Made by a program: the position numbers and the translations under genes
Shown: piece after piece, positions 1 through 8,634 of the stretch
How positions within the stretch are numbered: position 1 is the first letter of the stretch
Layout: every line of letters begins with the position of its first letter
Notes under the pieces: model-generated
Databases searched by the model: none
Told to the model about the DNA's origin: nothing
What the model saw: the letters and a program-made list of their open reading frames with translations, nothing else
Source: Spirosoma fluviale
GTDB lineage: Bacteria > Bacteroidota > Bacteroidia > Cytophagales > Spirosomataceae
Assembly (NCBI GenBank): GCA_945906795.1
Contig: CAMDRO010000010.1
Location: 1 to 53,097 of the forward strand
Length of the DNA: 53,097 nucleotides
Direction of reading: 5' to 3'

Positions 1-1
1 A

Positions 2-658
2 AAAATGTCAGGCGGAGGCAAGAAGAATAAAATTATTCGAATAGAGGTCAATAAAGATGATCGCCGCAGTGGCGGAACTCAATTTAAAGATCGAAAAGGC
101 AAGGAATTAAACATCATCACAGAAGATTTTAAGGGCGATTTAGGACCCGGTGGTCCTGGAAAAGGAAGAATGATTATCCGGAGAATGAACAAAGGTGGGA
201 ATCCTAGAGACGTTTTAATTTTTAGAGACAACGATTCCATCAACCCTAACAGGGGTCCAAGAAGAAATTTTGACATGCAAGGTCATCCCCCATTTGGCAA
301 AATTATGGAAGGAAGTAAAAGAATGAGAGGTGCGATGGCATTTGGAAGAATGGAAGGCAGAAACAAAAAGGGTTTTGAGAATCAAAAAAATGGCTCGAAA
401 ACGATTAATGGTTTAATTTCTTATCCAAATAAACCCTTCAACGGAAAATTAAATGTTCGCTTTAAGGCACCTGGAAAGGGAAATGTAACTATTTCTGTGA
501 CCGATGTGAATGGAAAGGAAATTGCTTCTGAACAAATAAAGGACTTTTCTGGTTTCTACCTTGGACAGATCGATGTAAAGAAATCCGGTGCCGGTGTATA
601 TTTTGTCCGAGTGACTCAATCTAATGATGGAGCGGTACGTAGAGTTCAAGTAGATTAA
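2..658 (+). CDS. C-terminal part of a T9SS-exported protein (5' end outside window)
   Basis: The reading frame is open to the left edge and the first available ATG (position 5) is not followed by a signal peptide, so I read this as the 3' part of a longer gene. The first ~135 residues are rich in Gly, Arg and Lys (low complexity, basic). The last ~75 residues form a beta-rich module beginning near a 'YPNKPF' motif, with 'VTDVNGKEI' and ending in 'GVYFVRV...VQVD', the usual pattern of a type IX secretion system sorting domain that directs outer-membrane passage and surface attachment. It is followed by a strong terminator at 688-715. The functional domain of the parent protein is not visible, so its role is unknown. 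A PDZ-type or other envelope protein is possible, but that is a guess. Confidence 0.7.
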   Translation, partial: KMSGGGKKNKIIRIEVNKDDRRSGGTQFKDRKGKELNIITEDFKGDLGPGGPGKGRMIIRRMNKGGNPRDVLIFRDNDSINPNRGPRRNFDMQGHPPFGKIMEGSKRMRGAMAFGRMEGRNKKGFENQKNGSKTINGLISYPNKPFNGKLNVRFKAPGKGNVTISVTDVNGKEIASEQIKDFSGFYLGQIDVKKSGAGVYFVRVTQSNDGAVRRVQVD

Positions 659-687
659 TATTCAATTCGCCTAAGTTTGAAAATTAA

Positions 688-715
688 AACGTCGGGAAAA
701 CCCCGACGTTTTTTT
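688..715. terminator. Bidirectional rho-independent terminator
   Basis: A 9-bp stem (688-696 with 702-710) encloses a 5-base loop, with a T run to the right and an A-rich stretch to the left, so it can work on both strands. It lies between two convergent genes. Confidence 0.85.
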
Positions 716-3700
716 ATTTATTAGGTACCCACAAAATAGCATCGGCAGGAACTAATCCATTGGCCCCTTTGGCATATAAAATAGCCTCCGGGTTCACTTG
801 CGCCCTGAAATTAAAGTTGCCCAGCAAAACCCATTCACCTTTTAAATTACTTTTAGCACCATCCAATTTAATTTGAATCGCAGATTTTTTTGAACCTTCC
901 TTGATCTCCCAATTAAATAAAGTACTGTTATTCTCTAGGTTTGGTAAGTAAAAATAGAGTGCATAATTGCCTTTTAAAGAGTTTGGCGATTTGAAAACAA
1001 CTTTGGTATTTTGATCGGCCGTTGGACTAGCCAACAATAATGAAGAGCCATAACATCCTTTTTTGTTAACTTCTCTCGTCCAACTTCCACTTTTAGTCAC
1101 TTGGGTCAATTGCGCATCATCGATTAAAATCTCGGGTTTACTTCCGTCCAACAATGGATTTGAGGTTAAAATTTGTTGGACATTGCTGACGTTTACTTCT
1201 TGGATAGCTACTTGGTTGTTAATAGCGGACACGGCAGCAACACCTGCCGTTTGACCTAAAACCATAAATACTGGCTCCATTCGAATGGAACCATACGCAA
1301 TATGACTTGCAGATAGGCAAACTGGCACAATTAAGTTGATACATTCAGCACGTTTGGGAACTAAGGCGCCATATCCGATCGGGTAAGGACCAAATCCACC
1401 TACCTGCACATCTCCCTCATTTTTGACCATATCCACTCCATTTACACGGACCACAAGGCGCTGGCAATTGTGTGAATCCATGGTGTAGGCAGCCATGCCT
1501 ATCGGATTTTTAGCGATTATCTTTCCTTCACAATGTGCCTGCGTCATAACCTCCTCCCCAATCAGACGTCGCGTTTCGCGGACATACATTTGAGGCGACC
1601 AATTTCCATTAGTTGCATATTCGTCTTTGGGGTAACCGTAGGTCAGCATCTCCTTGCGTAAATGTATAGGCACCCTGGGATCGTGGCCTAAAAAATATAA
1701 AAACGATTGGTTGTAGCGTTGATGCTTGAGGAAAATTTCCTTTCTCTTTTCAGGGGAGGCCTCCGCAAAATCATCACTCTCGCCAATCATATCCGTGGAA
1801 AAAGGCCCTGAATTATTAATGTCCGTTTTCCGATGAGGCATCGGCTGCAAATGCATTAATAACCAATTTAATTCATGCGGCTTTTTCACTTCGATGTACC
1901 TTAATAAAAGCTCAAATCGAGTTGAATCATATCCTAAGGGCATCGTAATGGGAATTTGATTTTCAACACTATCCGTCAAACAAATTCGAAAATTATACGC
2001 CTGGGTATGTGAATCGCCTGAACCTTTAGCGGCTAATGGCTGGGGGCTAATTCCCCAAAGCAAGCCACTCGATGGATTTCCTTTCACTCGATAGGGGTCC
2101 ACAAAATCAGGAAATTGATGTTTATCTAGCAACTGAACCCCGTTCCAAGTCTCCCCGTAAGTTTGATTAGATTCCCGACCTACGGTATAACTAACGCCAG
2201 CCATAGCCATCAAATCCCCTTCATACGTACAATCGATGAATTGTTTGCCTCGAACTATTTTTGTACCCGAAGAGGTTTGAATTTCCAATTGGCGAATGAC
2301 TGTCCCATTTTTGACCACTTTTTTCAAAACAGATTGATACCAAACATGTAAATTAACCGCTTTGATATATCCTTCAAAAACGGAGCGAGCAACTCTAGGC
2401 TCAAAAGTCCATTTTTCAAAAGAACCATACCTTTTGCCAATTCGACGATAATAGTCTCTAGCTAGGCCGGTAACTGCAAATTTATTTCCGATATCCGTGA
2501 AGCCCAGACCCCCAGAAGTTAATCCACCTAGGTGATTTGAAGGCTCAATGACGAGTGTTTTTTTGCCCAACTTTTGAGCCGAATAACCCGCAATTACCCC
2601 AGCAGATGTCGCACCATAAATGACCACATCAAAGTCGACGATGGGCGTCGATTGAGCAAAAAGCGAAGAAAAAGAAGTTAGAACAATTAGCAAGCCCATT
2701 AGGCCTTTTTTGCTTTCTGAGATTGCGTGTTTCACAGCGCGGGCCGTTAATGCCATAAATGTTAAGGAAGGGTTTTGATTGCCGACAGTGGTCATACAGG
2801 CGCCATCCGTGACAAAAACATTTTTACATGCGTGCATTTGATTGTATTTATTTAACATGGAAGTTTTAGGATCCTTGCCCATTCTGACACCCCCCATTTC
2901 ATGAATATCTAAGCCCGGATTTTGATGTGTATCCCAGGTCGAAATATTTTTCCCTCCTGAAATATCCAAAATCTCTCTGGCTTGTTGGTGAAAATCTGTA
3001 AACATTTTAACATCATTTTCCGTGTATCCCACCGAGGTAACTAATTGAGGTATCCCCCACGCGTCTTTTTTAAGGGGGTCCAATTTCACATGATTTTCAA
3101 ATATCGGTATAGTCTCCCCTTGCATCATCATGAAAATATGCCAAGGCCCTGGCTTAGTCAGTTTTTCTTTATAATCTTCTCCAAAACTTAATCCCGACTG
3201 ATCCCGATTCCAGCCGCCTCTAGCCGCTGAAAACGCCACCATATAACCACCTAGAAAATCGGCATCCTTTTGGTGTAAGTTCCTGAAAGTTGGCATAAAT
3301 GCGGATGTAGGCCTCCTCCCCGCATAATAAGAATCTTCAAAACCCTCAAAATCAGCCGCTGCATTACCACGGTAATTGTGAAATGCAACGTAATGACCTA
3401 ATACCCCAGAATCGTTTCCTAAACCATTCGGAAATCGATTGGATTTTGAATTCAATAAAATCAAATTTGTATTGAGCGCAGCGGCATTGACAAAAATAAT
3501 TTTGGCAAAATACTCGCTCACTTCATTGGTTTGCGTGTCGATCACTCGAACCCCAATCGCCTTTTGTTTTTTCTCATCATACAAGATGGATTCAACCGTG
3601 GAAAAAGGATTCAATGTTAAATTTCCTGTTTTAGCAGCCCAGGGAAGTGTGGAAGAATTAGAACTAAAATAGGCTCCATAAGGACAACCTCTATAACATA

Positions 3701-4391
3701 AATTTCGTGCTTGGCATTTGCCCCTTCCCTGTTCAATATGTTGAGGTTCGGGTGAAGTTAAATGAGCACAGCGGCCAATAATAACATGGCGATTCCCTTT
3801 ATAAAATTCTTTCACACGGGATTGAACATGCTTTTCGACACAATTTAGTTCCCAAGGTTTCAAAAAATGGCCGTCGGGCAAGCTTGGGATTCCATCGTAG
3901 TTGCCGCTGATGCCAACAAACTTTTCAACCTGGGTATAAAAAGGGGCAAGGTCTTGATATGAAATGGGCCATTCGACGGCGTACCCATCTCGTTTGGGTG
4001 CGTCAAATTCATGTTGGCTCCAACGCTGCGTTTGCCTTGCCCAAATCAAGGATTTTCCACCTACTTGGTATCCCCGTATCCAATCAAATGGCTTTTCTTG
4101 AACATAGGGATGCTTCTCATCTTTAACAAAAAACTGCTCCGTTCCCGCATCATAGGCATAACATTTACTAACGATTGGATTTGCCTCCCGCTTAGGTATC
4201 TTATTTCCATGGGTAAATTCCCAAGGATCTTTCATGGCCGTGGGATAATCCTCTACATGCTTTACATCGCGCCCTCGTTCAAGGACTAACGTTTTTAAAC
4301 CAGCCTCACAGAGTTCCTTAGCAGCCCAACCCCCAGAAATTCCTGAGCCAATGACGATGGCATCAAATTTATTTTTTTGCACAGACTGCAT
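714..4391 (-). CDS. GMC oxidoreductase joined in frame to a secreted FAD-dependent oxidoreductase
   Basis: This is a 1225-residue ORF made of two flavoproteins. Residues 1-~564 are a GMC-family oxidoreductase: FAD-binding GSGISGG at 15-21, a Cys cluster (C226, C232, C236), and the C-terminal 'HEMGGVRMG' and 'NQNPSLT' motifs of the active site. Residues 565-1225 are a second FAD enzyme of the xanthan-lyase-associated type: a signal-peptide-like 'MGLLIVLTSF...LFAQ' stretch at 565-580, a second dinucleotide-binding motif (GATSAG, 593-598), 'HLGGLTSGGLG', and a C-terminal golvesin-like beta domain of ~110 residues. Each half has the full length of its own family, and an internal signal peptide is odd for one polypeptide. 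The junction lies on an A6 run, and one base less would give two genes, 2699-4391 and 714-2699, overlapping as TAATG. It may be a true fusion, a recent frameshift or an assembly error. Substrates are unknown, possibly sugars or polyols. Confidence 0.8.
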   Translation of the reverse strand: MQSVQKNKFDAIVIGSGISGGWAAKELCEAGLKTLVLERGRDVKHVEDYPTAMKDPWEFTHGNKIPKREANPIVSKCYAYDAGTEQFFVKDEKHPYVQEKPFDWIRGYQVGGKSLIWARQTQRWSQHEFDAPKRDGYAVEWPISYQDLAPFYTQVEKFVGISGNYDGIPSLPDGHFLKPWELNCVEKHVQSRVKEFYKGNRHVIIGRCAHLTSPEPQHIEQGRGKCQARNLCYRGCPYGAYFSSNSSTLPWAAKTGNLTLNPFSTVESILYDEKKQKAIGVRVIDTQTNEVSEYFAKIIFVNAAALNTNLILLNSKSNRFPNGLGNDSGVLGHYVAFHNYRGNAAADFEGFEDSYYAGRRPTSAFMPTFRNLHQKDADFLGGYMVAFSAARGGWNRDQSGLSFGEDYKEKLTKPGPWHIFMMMQGETIPIFENHVKLDPLKKDAWGIPQLVTSVGYTENDVKMFTDFHQQAREILDISGGKNISTWDTHQNPGLDIHEMGGVRMGKDPKTSMLNKYNQMHACKNVFVTDGACMTTVGNQNPSLTFMALTARAVKHAISESKKGLMGLLIVLTSFSSLFAQSTPIVDFDVVIYGATSAGVIAGYSAQKLGKKTLVIEPSNHLGGLTSGGLGFTDIGNKFAVTGLARDYYRRIGKRYGSFEKWTFEPRVARSVFEGYIKAVNLHVWYQSVLKKVVKNGTVIRQLEIQTSSGTKIVRGKQFIDCTYEGDLMAMAGVSYTVGRESNQTYGETWNGVQLLDKHQFPDFVDPYRVKGNPSSGLLWGISPQPLAAKGSGDSHTQAYNFRICLTDSVENQIPITMPLGYDSTRFELLLRYIEVKKPHELNWLLMHLQPMPHRKTDINNSGPFSTDMIGESDDFAEASPEKRKEIFLKHQRYNQSFLYFLGHDPRVPIHLRKEMLTYGYPKDEYATNGNWSPQMYVRETRRLIGEEVMTQAHCEGKIIAKNPIGMAAYTMDSHNCQRLVVRVNGVDMVKNEGDVQVGGFGPYPIGYGALVPKRAECINLIVPVCLSASHIAYGSIRMEPVFMVLGQTAGVAAVSAINNQVAIQEVNVSNVQQILTSNPLLDGSKPEILIDDAQLTQVTKSGSWTREVNKKGCYGSSLLLASPTADQNTKVVFKSPNSLKGNYALYFYLPNLENNSTLFNWEIKEGSKKSAIQIKLDGAKSNLKGEWVLLGNFNFRAQVNPEAILYAKGANGLVPADAILWVPNK
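2697..2711 (-). other. Fusion junction: A6 run followed by hidden TAATG stop/start overlap
   Basis: On the minus strand the junction reads AGCAAAAAAGGCCTAATGG. In the observed frame it encodes S-K-K-G-L-M. With five A instead of six, the upstream frame would read S-K-K-A-stop, with TAA sharing one base with the ATG (2699-2697) that begins the signal-peptide-like sequence. The A6 run is at 2706-2711. Confidence 0.75.
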
Positions 4392-4440
4392 ATTTTTTTC
4401 AAATAACTATGATTTTTCCCGAAAATCAAACACCTAAAAA

Positions 4441-4448
4441 TAATTTTG
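4441..4448 (+). promoter_or_regulatory. Possible -7 box (TAATTTTG) for the CBM9-like gene
   Basis: It matches the Bacteroidetes TAnnTTTG -7 consensus 45 bases upstream of the start codon. I see no good TTTG box 19-21 bases further upstream, so the call is weak. Confidence 0.35.
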
Positions 4449-4493
4449 AATCCTTATTTTTTCCCAAATTGCAAATCAACAATTTGACGAAAA

Positions 4494-5192
4494 ATGAAAC
4501 GATCTGCTTTACTCTTTTTTTTGTTCTTGGGCCTAATAGCGAATATGTTTGCCGCTTCAGATACGCTTCAAGTTTTACAAACCCATGATTTTAAGGTAGA
4601 CGGAAAGGGCTCAAACGCCGCTTGGGAAAAAACTCCCTGGGTCAATATGCAAAATTCATCCCCCGGAATCGCCTCTTATTCAAGCCAATTCAAGATTTTG
4701 TATTCTGAAAAAGGAATCTATGTACTAATGGAAGGGGACGACCAAAAAATTAGTACTACATATAAAAAGGATTTTGATGATTTATATAAGGGCGATGTAT
4801 TTGAGGTATTTTTCCACCCAAATCCCAAAGAACCTGTATACTTTGAATATGAGATTAATGCGTTAAATAAAGAGCTCGTTTTACTTGTACCCAATTTCAA
4901 CAAAAAGTTTTTTGGTTGGATTCCGTGGCATTATGACGGTGATAAAAAAGTCCAAAAAGCTGTTTCCATCACGAAAGAAAAAGGGGAAATGAAAAAATGG
5001 TCGGCTGAAATGTTTTTCCCATACACCCTATTTAATCCATTAGATAATACGCCCCCCAAACAAAATACTTTATGGCGAGCTAATTTTTATCGCTTAGATT
5101 ACGACAGTGAAAAGATGGCTAAATCGGCATGGATTCCTGTTAAGGGAACCTTTCATGAATTTGAAAAATTTGGCTATTTGAAATTTAATTAA
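4494..5192 (+). CDS. Secreted carbohydrate-binding family 9-like protein
   Basis: This is a 232-residue protein starting with a clear signal peptide ([21 protein letters not shown], about 1-21). The body resembles CBM9-like proteins common in Bacteroidota: '[15 protein letters not shown]' near the N-terminus, '[19 protein letters not shown]', '[11 protein letters not shown]', and the Trp-rich 'W...NFYRLDYD' near the C-terminus. Such proteins are presumed to bind sugars in the periplasm or at the cell surface. It is divergent from the oxidoreductase ORF to its left and convergent with ruvB on its right. Its TAA stop overlaps the ruvB stop in the self-complementary tetranucleotide TTAA (5189-5192). 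No catalytic motif is visible and the ligand cannot be inferred. Confidence 0.85.
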   Translation: MKRSALLFFLFLGLIANMFAASDTLQVLQTHDFKVDGKGSNAAWEKTPWVNMQNSSPGIASYSSQFKILYSEKGIYVLMEGDDQKISTTYKKDFDDLYKGDVFEVFFHPNPKEPVYFEYEINALNKELVLLVPNFNKKFFGWIPWHYDGDKKVQKAVSITKEKGEMKKWSAEMFFPYTLFNPLDNTPPKQNTLWRANFYRLDYDSEKMAKSAWIPVKGTFHEFEKFGYLKFN

Positions 5193-6214
5193 AAGAGGGA
5201 GCCTGTTTGAGCTTTCGGTTCGATGCCAACATGCCTGTATGCTTTTTCAGTGGCTTCTCGTCCACGAGAAGTCCTTTTCAAGAACCCTTCTTGAATTAAA
5301 AACGGTTCATAAACTTCCTCAATGGTTTCAGCCTCCTCCCCACAAGCGGTGGCAATCGTCGTTAATCCTACGGGACCGCCTTTGAATTTATCGATAATGG
5401 TCATTAAAATTCGATTATCCATTTCATCCAAGCCATTTTGATCTACATTCAAGGCATTCAATGCGAACTGGGCAATCTCTACGTCAATAATCCCTGAACC
5501 CTTTACTTGGGCAAAGTCTCTCGTCCGACGCAATAAATTATTTGCGATGCGAGGCGTGCCCCGACTCCTACGGGCAATTTCATAAGCTCCCGATTCGTCA
5601 ATCGGCATTTTTAAAATAGATGCTGAACGTTTGACAATTTTAGTCAAAAGCACGGCATCATAATATTCTAGTCGGGCATTAATGCCAAATCGAGCGCGCA
5701 GAGGGGAGGTCAATAAACCTGCCCGAGTGGTCGCCCCAATCAGCGTAAATGGATTTAATCCTATTTGTATGCTTCGGGCGTTTGGACCAGAGTCCAACAT
5801 AATATCAATTTTATAATCCTCCATCGCAGAATATAAATATTCCTCAACGATGGGATTTAGGCGATGAATTTCATCAATAAATAAGACGTCAAAGGGTTGC
5901 AAATTGGTCAATAAACCAGCCAAATCTGACGGTTTATCCAAGACCGGTCCTGAAGAAATTCGAAGCGTCGATCCTAATTCATTCGCAATAATATGTGATA
6001 AGGTAGTCTTGCCTAAACCGGGAGGCCCATGCAATAAAACGTGATCTAAGGCTTCCTCGCGGGCTTTTGCAGCACCTACAAAGATTTTAAGGTTATCAAT
6101 AATTTTTCCTTGGCCCGAAAAATCAACAAAGCTTAAAGGACGTAAGGCCTTATCAAATTCCTTTTCTTGAGGATTTAATGATTCTGATTCACCTGTTAAA
6201 TAATCTTCGCGCAT
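5189..6214 (-). CDS. ruvB: Holliday junction branch migration helicase RuvB
   Basis: This 341-residue protein has the normal RuvB length. RuvB is the hexameric AAA+ motor that, with RuvA, drives branch migration of Holliday junctions during recombinational repair. Visible motifs are '[12 protein letters not shown]' at the N-terminus, Walker A GPPGLGKT (63-70), Walker B DEIH (114-117), the sensor region '[18 protein letters not shown]', and the winged-helix C-terminal domain with '[14 protein letters not shown]'. The start is an ATG at 6212-6214. The gene stands alone, without ruvA or ruvC, and its 3' end overlaps the convergent CBM9-like gene by 4 bases. A TATCTTTG box lies 28-36 bases upstream. 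Confidence 0.97.
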   Translation of the reverse strand: MREDYLTGESESLNPQEKEFDKALRPLSFVDFSGQGKIIDNLKIFVGAAKAREEALDHVLLHGPPGLGKTTLSHIIANELGSTLRISSGPVLDKPSDLAGLLTNLQPFDVLFIDEIHRLNPIVEEYLYSAMEDYKIDIMLDSGPNARSIQIGLNPFTLIGATTRAGLLTSPLRARFGINARLEYYDAVLLTKIVKRSASILKMPIDESGAYEIARRSRGTPRIANNLLRRTRDFAQVKGSGIIDVEIAQFALNALNVDQNGLDEMDNRILMTIIDKFKGGPVGLTTIATACGEEAETIEEVYEPFLIQEGFLKRTSRGREATEKAYRHVGIEPKAQTGSLF

Positions 6215-6242
6215 CTATTGGACAATAATTCAAATTAGAAAT

Positions 6243-6250
6243 CAAAGATA
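6243..6250 (-). promoter_or_regulatory. Possible -7 box (TATCTTTG) for ruvB
   Basis: It matches TAnnTTTG on the minus strand about 30 bases before the ruvB ATG. The -33 box is not evident. It faces the glpF -7 box 23 bases away. Confidence 0.4.
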
Positions 6251-6273
6251 ATTTTTTTATTGCGAAGATTTCA

Positions 6274-6281
6274 TAGTTTTG
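6274..6281 (+). promoter_or_regulatory. Possible -7 box (TAGTTTTG) for glpFK
   Basis: It matches TAnnTTTG 26 bases before the glpF ATG. No convincing -33 element is seen. Confidence 0.4.
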
Positions 6282-6307
6282 GAAAACCAAAATAAAAACC
6301 CAAAACT

Positions 6308-7009
6308 ATGTCATCAATTTTTATAGGCGAACTCGCCGGTACAGCTACGTTATTATATCTTGGAAATGGTGTAGTGGCGAATATGCTTTTAAAAAACACC
6401 AAAGGAAATGGAACCGGATTATTAGCCATCGCAGCATGCTGGGCTTTCGCGGTGACCATAGGAATTTTCGTTTCAACCTATTTTGGTTCATCCGGCGCTC
6501 ATTTAAATCCCATCGTGACCATTGCCGGCTGCATTAAATCAGGAGATTGGGCTTTATTTCCAACCTACATCGGAGCCCAGTTGATCGGCGCGATGTTGGG
6601 CCAATTATTAGTTTGGTTACATTACAAACCGCATTATGACGCAACGGATGATGCTGGAGCGATTAGAGCTTCTTTTTGCACAGATCCTGCCATTAAAAAT
6701 ACGCCCTTTAATTTTATTTCGGAGGCCTTTGCCTCAGCCCTCGCCATTGTGGCGCTAGGTTCTTTTTCAAGCATTGAGCATGGTTTAGGACCCTTTTTAG
6801 TGGGTATCATAGTTTGGGCAATCGGATTAGGATTAGGTGGAACGACGGGTTATGCCATTAACCCTGCTAGAGATTTAGGTCCTCGAATCATGCACGCCAT
6901 TTTACCTATTAAAAGTAAAGGAACTTCAGACTGGGGGTACGCGTGGGTTCCAGTGTTGGGGCCAGCCACAGGCGCAGCGATTGGGGCATTTATATTGACG
7001 CTTAATTAA
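6308..7009 (+). CDS. glpF: Glycerol uptake facilitator (aquaglyceroporin)
   Basis: This 233-residue MIP-family channel has six predicted membrane spans and two half-helix motifs. It should let glycerol diffuse across the inner membrane. The second motif is canonical NPARD (185-189), whose Asp marks aquaglyceroporins over strict water channels. The first, normally NPA, is NPI at 67-69 within 'GAHLNPIVT'; the Asn and Pro are kept. The start ATG begins 'MSSIFIGELAGT', as expected for the family. glpK starts 7 bases downstream, so the two genes form an uptake-and-trap operon. The protein is slightly short for GlpF but complete. Confidence 0.93.
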   Translation: MSSIFIGELAGTATLLYLGNGVVANMLLKNTKGNGTGLLAIAACWAFAVTIGIFVSTYFGSSGAHLNPIVTIAGCIKSGDWALFPTYIGAQLIGAMLGQLLVWLHYKPHYDATDDAGAIRASFCTDPAIKNTPFNFISEAFASALAIVALGSFSSIEHGLGPFLVGIIVWAIGLGLGGTTGYAINPARDLGPRIMHAILPIKSKGTSDWGYAWVPVLGPATGAAIGAFILTLN

Positions 7010-7015
7010 CAACAT

Positions 7016-8509
7016 ATGTACATAGGATCCATTGACCAAGGCACGACAAGCACTCGTTTTATTATTTTTAATAAGGGGGGTGAAATCATTTCAGTCGGCC
7101 AAAAAGAACATAAACAAATTTATCCACAAGCGGGTTGGGTCGAGCATGACTCTTATGAAATTTGGCAAAATACCCAAGAGGTCATTGGCTTGGCGCTGGG
7201 AAAAGCTAATTTATCAGCGAAGGATCTCGCGGCCGTTGGGATAACCAACCAAAGAGAAACCACCTTAGCTTGGAATAAAATTACTGGAAAGCCCTATTAC
7301 AATGCGTTGGTTTGGCAAGATACTCGGGTAGGTTCTGAACTGGCTGAGTTAGCTAAAGATGGCGGTATGGATCGATTCCGAGCTAAAACAGGCTTGCCTT
7401 TAGCCACGTATTTTAGTGGATTAAAATTAAGGTGGCTCCTAAATAATATTAAAGGTTTACGCGAAGATGCTGAAAAAGGAGTGGCGATTTTTGGCAATAT
7501 GGATACTTTTATTGCCTGGAATTTAACAGGAGGAGTCGACGGGGGAATTCATATTACCGACGTGACCAATGCCAGTCGAACCCAATTAATGGATTTGGCT
7601 ACGTGCCAATGGGATGATGAAATCTTACAGGTTTTATCTATTCCTAAGGCCATGTTGCCAACGATCCAAGCCAGTTCTAAGGTATATGCAAAAGCAAAAG
7701 GGGTTTTGGGTGGAGTTCCCTTAGCGGGGATTTTAGGGGACCAACAAGCCGCTTTGGTGGGTCAAACCTGTTTTAATCCAGGCCAAGGAAAAAATACCTA
7801 TGGAACAGGGTGTTTTTTATTGATGAATACGGGAGAAAAACCTGTTCAATCAAAACATGGATTATTAACAACCGTAGCTTACCAGTTGGGCAACGAACCC
7901 GTGCATTATGCATTAGAAGGATCTGTGGCTATTACCGGGGCGCTCGTTCAGTGGTTAAGAGATAATTTGGGCATCATTAAAAATAGTCCAGATATCGAAA
8001 AATTAGCCAAAGAAGTGGATGATAATGGAGGATGCTATTTTGTCCCTGCATTTTCAGGACTTTATGCCCCCTATTGGAAACAAGATGCCCGCGGCGTTTT
8101 GGTGGGTTTAACACGATTTGTTAATAAATCACATATTGCCCGAGCGGCTTTAGAGGCGACCGCTTTTCAAACTTGGGAAGTGTTGGAAGCCATGGAAAAA
8201 GATGCAGGAATTTCAATCACTTCATTAAGAGTAGATGGAGGAATGGTGGTCAACCAATTACTGATGCAATTCCAATCGAATATTTTGGGTGAAGAAGTGA
8301 TATGTCCAAAGATCATCGAAACAACCGCTTTGGGAGCGGCCTATGCGGCGGGATTAGCCGTAGGATATTGGGAAAATCTTGATGATTTACGTAAAAATTG
8401 GGCCATTGCAAATACTTGGAAACCAAATATGTCCGAGGAAACTCGCAGCAAAATGCGCAAGCAATGGAAGAAAGCCGTTACGAAAAGTTTTGACTGGGCT
8501 GAAGATTAA
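7016..8509 (+). CDS. glpK: Glycerol kinase
   Basis: This 497-residue FGGY-family kinase, the normal GlpK length, phosphorylates glycerol to sn-glycerol 3-phosphate with ATP and so traps glycerol entering through GlpF. Characteristic sequences are '[10 protein letters not shown]' near the N-terminus (phosphate binding), '[10 protein letters not shown]', 'QDTRVG', '[12 protein letters not shown]', '[13 protein letters not shown]', '[14 protein letters not shown]' and '[17 protein letters not shown]'. It is the second gene of the glpFK operon. Its stop codon abuts the stop of the convergent small lipoprotein gene (TAATTA at 8507-8512). The biosynthetic glycerol-3-phosphate dehydrogenase gpsA lies 10 kb away, and no glpD is present in the window. 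Confidence 0.97.
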   Translation: MYIGSIDQGTTSTRFIIFNKGGEIISVGQKEHKQIYPQAGWVEHDSYEIWQNTQEVIGLALGKANLSAKDLAAVGITNQRETTLAWNKITGKPYYNALVWQDTRVGSELAELAKDGGMDRFRAKTGLPLATYFSGLKLRWLLNNIKGLREDAEKGVAIFGNMDTFIAWNLTGGVDGGIHITDVTNASRTQLMDLATCQWDDEILQVLSIPKAMLPTIQASSKVYAKAKGVLGGVPLAGILGDQQAALVGQTCFNPGQGKNTYGTGCFLLMNTGEKPVQSKHGLLTTVAYQLGNEPVHYALEGSVAITGALVQWLRDNLGIIKNSPDIEKLAKEVDDNGGCYFVPAFSGLYAPYWKQDARGVLVGLTRFVNKSHIARAALEATAFQTWEVLEAMEKDAGISITSLRVDGGMVVNQLLMQFQSNILGEEVICPKIIETTALGAAYAAGLAVGYWENLDDLRKNWAIANTWKPNMSEETRSKMRKQWKKAVTKSFDWAED

Positions 8510-8632
8510 TTAGCCCCTTTTAACTTTTGGTGTATCTAGGCGTGTGGTTCCATATGCTGGGCAATTATTGCTTTGAGCACATGAGCTCAAAAACATAGCG
8601 GCTAATAAGGTAATGGCTGCAATTTTTTTCAT
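8510..8632 (-). CDS. Small 'CPAY'-type lipoprotein, 40 residues, unknown function
   Basis: This short gene encodes a 40-residue product beginning MKKIAAITLLAAMFLSSCAQ. It has two Lys, a hydrophobic stretch and a lipobox ending at C18 (LSSC), the layout of a lipoprotein signal peptide. The mature part is only ~23 residues and includes 'CPAYGTTRLDTPK'. The ATG is only 2 bases after the speA stop on the same strand, so it is almost surely co-transcribed and probably translationally coupled with speA. Its stop abuts that of glpK. I recall tiny lipoproteins with a Cys-Pro-Ala-Tyr core in other Bacteroidota, but I know of no function for them. Confidence 0.75.
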   Translation of the reverse strand: MKKIAAITLLAAMFLSSCAQSNNCPAYGTTRLDTPKVKRG

Positions 8633-8634
8633 AT

